Shown here: positions 57,056 to 64,000 of the stretch, piece by piece
How positions within the stretch are numbered: position 1 is the first letter of the stretch
Layout of the letters: every line of letters starts with the position of its first letter
Source: Schistosoma haematobium
Lineage: Eukaryota > Platyhelminthes > Trematoda > Strigeidida > Schistosomatidae
NCBI RefSeq assembly: GCF_000699445.3
Contig: NC_067202.1
Location: 8,799,458-8,863,457, forward strand
Length of the DNA: 64,000 nucleotides
Reading direction: 5' to 3'
Translations under genes and position numbers: made by a program
Notes under the pieces: model-generated
Told to the model about the DNA's origin: nothing
Databases searched by the model: none
Seen by the model: only the letters and a program-made list of their open reading frames with translations

Positions 57056-57580
57056 GCCCCCAAATGCTCTGGTACGACTGGGAGTGGGAAGAGTCAGCTC
57101 TCCCTCTCCAATTGCTCTCAAGTGGCCACTTGCATACAACCACTGCAACGGAAGTCCTACTCACTGCCTTCTCCCATCACGGGTGTTGTTTATGAAATTT
57201 AGAGAACGAAAAGGGAATGACCGACGTTTTGACCGGGTTGGTGGACACAGGAGTCCACATAGGGGAGTTGGAAAACCCTGATTCCAAACCATTGGTGCAC
57301 ATGGACTGGTTCCATGATCCTATGGAATCAAATGGCGTATGAACCAATCGTTGGTCACCGGCTACCATGGGACTGTATCTCCTGACGTTGTTCCACTTCC
57401 TTGTGGATCATACCTTTAGGTCGAAGGCTCTGGGTTTGGCCCCCTAAGAAACCAACTGATTCGGTTTGGGCACCTGGGCAGTATCCGAGCCGTCACAGAA
57501 ATCGGCTGACGAAGTGTGGTGCATATCTATCTGGTGCATTCTTGTACCAATGTTTATGTGTTTAAATAAATAATAAATAA
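57056..57580 (+). mobile_element. 520-bp non-autonomous retroelement unit, copy 2
   Basis: Nearly identical to 52214-52734 over its whole length, with the same 5' start (CCCCAAATG) and the same AAAT-type tail. The few differences include C to T changes at the start and before the tail. No convincing target-site duplication was seen beyond TAATAA. The same 5' end in two places argues for a fixed unit rather than random 5' truncation. Confidence 0.85.
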
Positions 57581-57591
57581 CATCTTCATGA

Positions 57592-57800
57592 TGATTAAAC
57601 AATTTAGCGGCCACATCCAGATGACGAGTTCCAACTAGAATGAAACGTATGTCCTAGAATTCCACTGCTGGCCATAGTCCAACATTACTAAAACTTGTAA
57701 CTAAAACCAATCTGAAGGTAACCGTCTTAAGATCCGTATATGGATTGATCAATTACGTTCCTGGATGTTGATAAAGGTAAGATTCATAATCTGAAATTAA
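57592..57800 (+). repeat. Degraded Sm-alpha-like retroposon (copy S5)
   Basis: Ribozyme remnant 57612-57660 (ACATCCAG, ATGACGA with C3 to A, GAAACGTATGTC), the family end TCCACTGCTGGCCATAG, and a body piece (ATTGATCAATTACGTTCCTGG) at about 57745. Confidence 0.7.
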
Positions 57801-60800
57801 ATTTTTCTCGCAACATACAATCGATTAATTATCAGGTTAAAAAACTGAAATTATCACCCAATTTTAAATTACTAGGTACAAAACGTCCAAGCCGTAGTTA
57901 TTCTCCTTATTTTCATTTGTCAGACGTTATTTGTATAAGAATTCCTGAAAACAATAAAAGGGTGATCGCAATGTCTTAAATTTTATCGGATGTATCTACT
58001 GGTTACATTTTATGGGAAAAAAGCCTGTTTAAGTTCTATGACAAAGCCCCTATAAAACTCATCAACAATTATAGATATTTAAATTCATAAAAATGTGAAA
58101 ACTCAATAAACGGATATTCTAGACAGTTAAGTTATTTTTCTCCACAATTTCTACATTTTGTTCCACAATTGTACTAAAAATAGGACATAAATAAAAGTAC
58201 ATTTTAATATGTCACTAAATATTAGGGATAATTTAACGATTTTTAAAAGTATCTAGTTTCCTAAATACATTCAACATTTTACTTCGTTTATCTACATTCA
58301 ACTACTTATCTGGAAGTTAGCCACTTAAGATTGACATCTTCCTTTTCTTATAACAGTCGAATAAAGGATTATATGAATAAGGATAACTAGTTAATTAGTA
58401 GAAATTGACTGAATGTTAAGTGCTCACAACTTATGAATGACATATTTTAAAAGTAGATTTCCTTTACATCGATAATCCTCAGCAAACTTGAGAGAAATCA
58501 ATCACTCTCCATAGTATTAAATACATTTAGTATCAGTCAGTACTAGAGACTGAACTGTTATCATTGAATTATTTAACTTGTGGTCACTCATTATCATTTG
58601 TATCATTGACTTGTTGTCAACTGATGTCATTTTTACTCTGACACAATTATAGCATCCAATCAGTTTGAACTTCATTCATTTTCACTCAAAATTTCTTATT
58701 GGAATATAAAATCGAATTGTTGATTGAATTCTTTTAGATAATCTGAACAGTATAAACTCATAGTTTAATTATTATCAAAGTAAACGTTGATAATGACGTA
58801 TATTCTGGTGTGGTGTGTATTCTGTACACCAGAAAACGAATAACACTTTCAATAAAATCAACACTATTCAGATGATCAATTGATAATCGTCTATAGAACC
58901 ATAATGCTCAATATCTCACTAGTTTTCATTTTATTCAATCACTTTCCTACTTGAAACCACCATGAATTAGCATGTCTTTTTCTATTCTATTTAGTTAAAA
59001 AGTGTATCAGTATACTGAAAATTTCATATTGATAGATGGAATATATTACATCATATGATTCATTTCATTTTACTGAATTGATCGATTTTTACATCATTAT
59101 TGATCAATACAGTATGAATCGATTGGTGTAAGACAAGTAATCGCATTCCATATAAACCAAAACAGTTCGGTTCATATTGAGTATAAATTATAATAATAGA
59201 ACACATTGAAAGTGTACTATACATACATTTGTGTGTACATTTGTAATATTTATAGATGGTGTGATGGTAAGAAGTTTAATTAATGACTTGTGTGATTATC
59301 AATGCAAACAATAGTCAATTATCAATATCATAATCAAAATCTTGATTGTTCATAACTGTATTTAGTTGACTGGTGCTAGCAGTTTTCCAAACACTTTTAA
59401 TGAAATAACAGTTTATATTGGAATTCAATCGACTATCTGTTGAACTTCGTTTTAACTCTATATGCTTAAATGTTTCACAGTTATGAACTCGTAATTCTTT
59501 ATTATTTGCATTAAATTGTCTTTTATTCGAATCTCTTTTAAGATATTCATATTCATGAGTTGTCAGTCGCTAACTTGGAGCTGTTTGATGTTGTTGCTGA
59601 ATTGAATTAAATGTGAGGATTGTCTTATAAATTCTTTGTAAGTGGATAATATACCCATTTTGACACGTAAATGTCTTGGGTTTTATTCCTGAGGTGATTA
59701 TAGGTTCTTATTTTTGAGGGGTTCTTGAATATGTTGAAGTAGCTATTTAATGATTTCTAGTTTTTAATGATTCCTTAAATGAAGTTGATTCACGAGAAAA
59801 GCCACCTTTCTAAGAAAATCATCTCCACAACCAATTTAACAAAATTTTTTTTTTACTTTACTTTTAATGAACTTAAAGATGCCACAAGTATTCGGAGTTT
59901 AAGAACGCCTCAACCAGTAACAACTTTTATAATCGAAATATGCCAATTCAGTCAAATCAAGATTTAGAAGCGAAGAGGTTCGAAGATATATTTGATAGGT
60001 TATTGGTATATCGAGAAATGATCAATCTAAGCTGGCTAGAGGTCTTAGGAGATGTGAAGCACAGCGTACCCACTCATGATCTGATGAGGATGTGTGACCG
60101 AGCGCCTCCATCTAGGTGAGTCCATTAAAACGAATACGGTCAGCACTAAATGTCAAAGACTTACGGTGCTATTGATTTTGGAGAATTATTTACCGCTACA
60201 AACTTATTGTTTGGTAACATTAATGATTTTTAGATTACTGACCACTGCTAACGATAATAATATATTGATTAAACTGGTATAATCACTGATTCTTTTTTAT
60301 GAAGAAACAAGGAAAGAACATAAGTGATGAAATGAAATTAATCGGTTAGTATACACTGTATTTTTAACTTTCTTTAGATTATTGATTTCTCTAAGTTGAG
60401 CATTTGAGGGTTCAAGGTCAATTCAGAAATATCTGAAACAAACAGTACTGTTTGATAAACTTTACAATCAATCTATAATACATACATTTTGCGAGTTTGA
60501 ACATGGAGAGAATAATTCTATGCTGTAGAAATATCCGATTTATAAAAGTATTCGTAGTTTACACTTTGATGTACACGATAATAAAACTATAAGTGTGCTG
60601 ATGCGATGCGTGGATAACACAGCCTAGTGCATGATTTTATTTGTGAATGAATGGTTAACCAATCAAGTGAAGTTTATTTGAACTGTTATTTAGACAATCG
60701 TTAATACAGAGACCGACGATTTGAATCTGACTTAAAAGTAAACTATTCAGTGAAATTTAACATGATTACACTAGCACAATAAATAACACTCAATATATCA

Positions 60801-60958
60801 CATTTGTCTAGTCAGTCAACGATAATAGACTGTAGAATAGAACAAAGATAATTTATTACGCAGTATACAGTCTAGGCAAAGATAAAGAAATTAAATGATA
60901 CTTATCTTTGGAATTCTTTTGTAGTTTTATTTTGACACTAAAATATCCATGATATTAC
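57801..60958. other. AT-rich intergenic, no gene supported
   Basis: More than 3 kb without a recognisable gene or repeat. Short frames at 59779 and 60094 (+) have no supporting signals. Confidence 0.45.
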
Positions 60959-61045
60959 ATATATATCCAGCTGACGAGTCCTAAATAGGATGAAACGCGC
61001 GTCTTGGATTCCACTGCTATCCACTATCTATCTTTACTTAAAAAC
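60959..61045 (+). repeat. Short Sm-alpha-like copy, ribozyme only (copy S4)
   Basis: The tRNA-like head is missing; the copy starts just before stem I and ends in the family 3' sequence CCACTGCTATCCACTATC. Confidence 0.8.
60964..61010 (+). ncRNA. Hammerhead ribozyme, intact core
   Basis: Stem I ATCCAG/TTGGAT (six pairs, one wobble), CTGACGA, stem II GTCC..GGAT with a G-U closing pair, GAAA, stem III ACG-CG-CGT, cleavage GTC. All invariant bases are present. Confidence 0.82.
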
Positions 61046-61194
61046 GCTTACCTACTTTAGTATTCAAGGCAAATGAGAAATAAAATGAATTGATGAAATA
61101 TAGCATATTTCAAGTTATTTGACCGATTATATTATTGAAATTACTATAAGCTTATTTTGTTTTCTCCGTTCAATCATAATTGCGAATGGGTAAA

Positions 61195-61320
61195 CAAATG
61201 TATAGTGTTTGAGAATCAGGGAACACTGAACGGATGTTTCGTTTCAGCATGAACTCCTCTAAAGTGAGATATCTGACTACTTCAGTGATCGAACCAAGAT
61301 GCTTTATACCTTATAGAAAC
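61195..61320 (-). repeat. Old hammerhead retroposon relic
   Basis: Minus strand: B-box-like GGTTCGATCAC, GAGGAGTTCATGCTGAAACG and AACATCCGTTCAGTGTTCC. The core is partly lost. Confidence 0.5.
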
Positions 61321-61439
61321 CGATTAACATTTAGACGAGGTAGTTGAGATTAAATTATTCATGTTTTCAACTCCAATCAATTCTATACACAGTGCGATGA
61401 TCATTTAATGCCATCAATAATAACCGTCTCATTCGTAGA

Positions 61440-61550
61440 ACAGATGAATTACACCACTGATTTGGATCCCTGACGAGGTCGTAGATACTCACTTATGAAG
61501 AGTCCTATACTAGGACTAAACAGTTGTTAAGTCTCTTCTGTCTTTTAATG
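61440..61550 (+). repeat. Old hammerhead retroposon relic
   Basis: GGATCCCTGACGAGG, ACTTATGAAGAGTCCTATAC, TAGGACTAAACAG. The GAAA has become TAAA and CTGAGGA has become ATGAAGA. Confidence 0.5.
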
Positions 61551-61883
61551 ATGAGTTTTTCTGACAGTTCTTACTACAAAAAATGACTTAGGGTCTCCGT
61601 CAAAAATTAGTAGACAAGAAACAATTTAGGTAGGATTTAATTGTTGAGTTTATTATAATTTGAAGGCCATTCTCATTACAGACTGAAAATAGCCGGCGAG
61701 AAATCGGGGACCAGTGAGAATTATATAGCTGTCTCCTTAGGACCTTCAAGTCTCAAGACGAGCACACTATTATTGAGTCATACATGTCCAATGGATTTTG
61801 ATTTTCTATATGAAGTATCAGCTCTTAAAGAAATTAACTCTCAATATGTACAAAACCTTCACAAAACTATCCTCATAACTTAC

Positions 61884-62627
61884 TTACTTACGCCTGTTAC
61901 TCCTAATGGAGCATAGGCCGCCAACCAGCATTCTCCAACCCACTCTGTCCTGGGCCTTCTTTTCTAGTTCCATCCAATTCTTGTTCGTTTTTCTCATGTC
62001 TATCTCCATTTCTCGGCGTAATGTGTTCTTTGGTCTTCCTCTTCTCCTTTGGCCTTGAGGATTCCATGTGAGGGCTTGTCTTGTGACGCAGTTGGGTGCT
62101 TTCCTCAATGTGTGTCCTATCCACTTCCAGCGCTTCTTCCTGATTTCTTCCTCCTCTGGGATCTGGTTTGTTCTCTCCCACAGTACGTTGTTGCTAATAG
62201 TGTCCGGCCAATGGATCTGAAGTATTTTGCGTAGACAATTGTTAATAAACACTTGTATTTTCTGGATGATGGCTTTTGTAGTTCTCCAGGTTTCTGCCCC
62301 ATATAGTAGAACTGTCTTGACATTTGTATCGAAAATCCTGACCTTGGTGTTGGCTGACAGTTGCTTTGAGTTCCAGATGTTCCTCAGTTGTAAATATGCT
62401 GCTCTTGCTTTGCCGATCCGCGCCTTCACATCTGCATCAGATCCACCCTGTTCATCAATGATGCTGCCCAAATACGTAAAGGTTTTTACATCTTCCAAAT
62501 CTTCTCCGTCAATTTTGATTGGATTGGTGCATTCTGTGTTGTATCGGAGAATCTTGCTTTTCCCTTTGTGTATATTGAGACCTACTGCTGCTGAGGCTGC
62601 TGCCACACTGTTTGTCTTCTCCTGCAT
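61884..62627 (-). pseudogene. RTE/SR2-like RT C-terminal part after nonsense codon
   Basis: 247 codons in the same frame as the upstream part. They contain [36 protein letters not shown] and [14 protein letters not shown], the normal RTE thumb and C-terminal region. It is not a separate gene: it would be made only by readthrough of the TAA at 62634 or in a sister copy without it. Confidence 0.85.
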
Positions 62628-62633
62628 CTGTTG

Positions 62634-64000
62634 TTACGTTTGGGATAGAAGGGCCAGATCGTCTGCGAAGTCTAGATCATCCAACTGCATCTTAGATGTC
62701 CATTGTATCCCGCGCTTCCCTTCAGACGTTGACATCTTCATGATCCAGTCGATCACCAGGAGAAAGAGAAAGGGTGAGAGTAAGCAACCTTGCCTAACAC
62801 CGGTCTTCACTTTGAACGACTTTGTCAACTGTCCTCCATGCACGATTTTGCAGTTTAATCCATCATAGGAATTCTGTATGATATTGACTATCTTCTGAGG
62901 CACGCCGTAGTGTCGAAGAAGCTTCCATAGTGTTGTTCTGACCACGCTATCAAATGCTTTCTCGTAGTCAATGAAGTTGATGTAGAGTGATGAATTCCAT
63001 CCAATTGATTGTTCCACAATGATCCGTAGAGTTGTGATTTGGTCTGTACACGATCTATCCTTACGGAATCCTGTCTGTTGGTCACGAAGTTGGGCGTCTA
63101 CACAGTCCTTCATCCTGTTTAACAATACCCTGTTGAAGACTTTTCCCGGTATTGAGAGAAGAGTGATGCCCCTGTTGTTATCACACTTGCTGAGATCGCC
63201 TTTCTTCGGTATTTTGATCAGTAGTCCTTCTTTCCAGTCTTTTGGTACTTGTTCCTCATCCCAAATCTTATTGAAGAGAATGTGGAGTATCCTTGCAGTT
63301 GCCGCTACGTCTGCTTTCAGTGTCTCTGCTAGGATGTTGTCTGGTCCTGCTGCTTTGCCACTCTTGATTTGCCTGATGGCCATGCTTATCTCTTCAATTG
63401 TTGGTGGGCCAACATCGATTGGGAGGTCTGTGGGTGCTGCTTCGATGTTGGGTGGGTTCAGTGGGGCTGGTCGATTCAAGAGTTCTTTGAAGTGTTCTAC
63501 CCACCTGTTTTGTTGCTCTTCAATGTTGGTGATTACCTCGCCTTCCTTGCTTTTCACTGGTCGTTCTGGTTTGCGTCGATTTCCAGAGAGTTTCCTTGTC
63601 GTATCATACAATTGTCTCATGTTTCCTTCTCTTGCAGCCTTTTCCGCCGTCGTTGCTAAATCTTCCACATATTTACGTTTGTCAGTTCTGATGCTCCTCT
63701 TCACTTGTTTGTTTACTTCTGTGTATTCAGCTTGTGCCTTGGCTTTTTCTGCTCTTGTTCGACTGGTATTGGTCGCTGCCTTCTTGTTCCTCCTTTCTTG
63801 AATCCTATCCAGTGTATCAACAGTGATCCATTCCTTGTGGTGTTGCTTCTTGTGACCCAGGACCTCATAACATGTTGAAGTGATTGCCTCTTTGATCCCC
63901 TTCCAGTTGCTCTCCACAGTAGTTCCTTCTCCATTGAGTAGATCATGAAAGACCTGGAACTTATTGCTGAGGACTATCTTGAATTTGTTGAGTTTGTTAG
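62634..64000 (-). CDS. RTE/SR2-like reverse transcriptase, incomplete at window edge
   Basis: Open from the window edge (in-frame residues continue upstream of the GTG at 63917) to a TAA at 62634. Motifs are [69 protein letters not shown] and FADDLALLS, which are the linker and RT palm with both catalytic Asp sites. The stop falls 13 codons after the Asp pair, at a site where the other copy has Arg-Glu. The region downstream of the stop stays open in the same frame, so a single nonsense change splits the protein. Confidence 0.9.
   Translation of the reverse strand, partial: NKLNKFKIVLSNKFQVFHDLLNGEGTTVESNWKGIKEAITSTCYEVLGHKKQHHKEWITVDTLDRIQERRNKKAATNTSRTRAEKAKAQAEYTEVNKQVKRSIRTDKRKYVEDLATTAEKAAREGNMRQLYDTTRKLSGNRRKPERPVKSKEGEVITNIEEQQNRWVEHFKELLNRPAPLNPPNIEAAPTDLPIDVGPPTIEEISMAIRQIKSGKAAGPDNILAETLKADVAATARILHILFNKIWDEEQVPKDWKEGLLIKIPKKGDLSKCDNNRGITLLSIPGKVFNRVLLNRMKDCVDAQLRDQQTGFRKDRSCTDQITTLRIIVEQSIGWNSSLYINFIDYEKAFDSVVRTTLWKLLRHYGVPQKIVNIIQNSYDGLNCKIVHGGQLTKSFKVKTGVRQGCLLSPFLFLLVIDWIMKMSTSEGKRGIQWTSKMQLDDLDFADDLALLSQT

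Larger units (their letters stand above)
61877..64000 (-). mobile_element. Second RTE/SR2-like element, cut by window edge
   Basis: A related but clearly different copy from the one at 36.6 kb. The 3' tail is TAAG repeats at 61877-61890. The coding region is open from the right edge to 61884 with one in-frame stop, TAA at 62634-62636. Its 5' part, including the endonuclease, lies outside the window. Confidence 0.9.

Noticed and set aside
63019..63801. A 260-codon plus-strand frame and others at 62227-62868, 36735-37337 and 38746-39162
   Set aside because: They lie opposite intact RTE coding sequence, whose minus-strand product has all the RT or endonuclease motifs.

Overview
The window looks like nuclear DNA of a schistosome-type trematode. 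This is inferred from three things: AT-rich DNA crowded with RTE/SR2-like, CR1-like and Penelope-like retroelement fragments; many short tRNA-headed retroposons of the Sm-alpha type carrying hammerhead self-cleaving ribozymes; and one intron-rich tetraspanin gene. I see no bacterial operons, rRNA genes or CRISPR arrays. The species cannot be fixed from the sequence alone.

Layout. Positions 1-909 are non-coding. A broken CR1/Jockey-like non-LTR retrotransposon (about 910-3735, minus) lies just beyond the 3' end of the only host gene I can assemble with confidence. That gene is a minus-strand tetraspanin with eight exons between 27273 and 4485. Every splice site is GT/AG, every intron phase agrees, and the product is 290 residues with four membrane segments and the full CCG / PxSCC / C / GCW cysteine pattern. 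Its seven introns hold dead RTE pieces, a Penelope-like GIY-YIG remnant, fold-back repeats and hammerhead retroposons. One well-preserved hammerhead is on the sense strand about 100 nt upstream of exon 3, and a near-perfect 57-bp palindrome lies 117 nt upstream of exon 6.

Positions 27.3-36.5 kb are upstream of the gene and hold retroposon units, a 319-bp (CTAA)n array and a dead RTE copy. Positions 36582-39798 are a full-length RTE/SR2-like element (minus) bounded by an exact 15-bp target-site duplication. Positions 39.8-61.8 kb are mostly repeat-derived: a 363-bp fold-back element with two intact opposed hammerheads (44.5-44.9 kb), two nearly identical 520-bp units (52.2 and 57.1 kb), Sm-alpha-like copies and microsatellites. 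A second RTE element (minus) starts at 61.88 kb and runs off the right edge.

The most unusual theme is the hammerhead retroposons. Two sequence families are present (core CTGACGA with a CCAG/CTGG stem I, and core CTGAGGA with a CACTG/CAGTG stem I). Both occur repeatedly as head-to-head inverted copies, so ribozyme and anti-ribozyme sit in one potential transcript. The RTE elements could supply reverse transcriptase for these non-autonomous units; that is inference.
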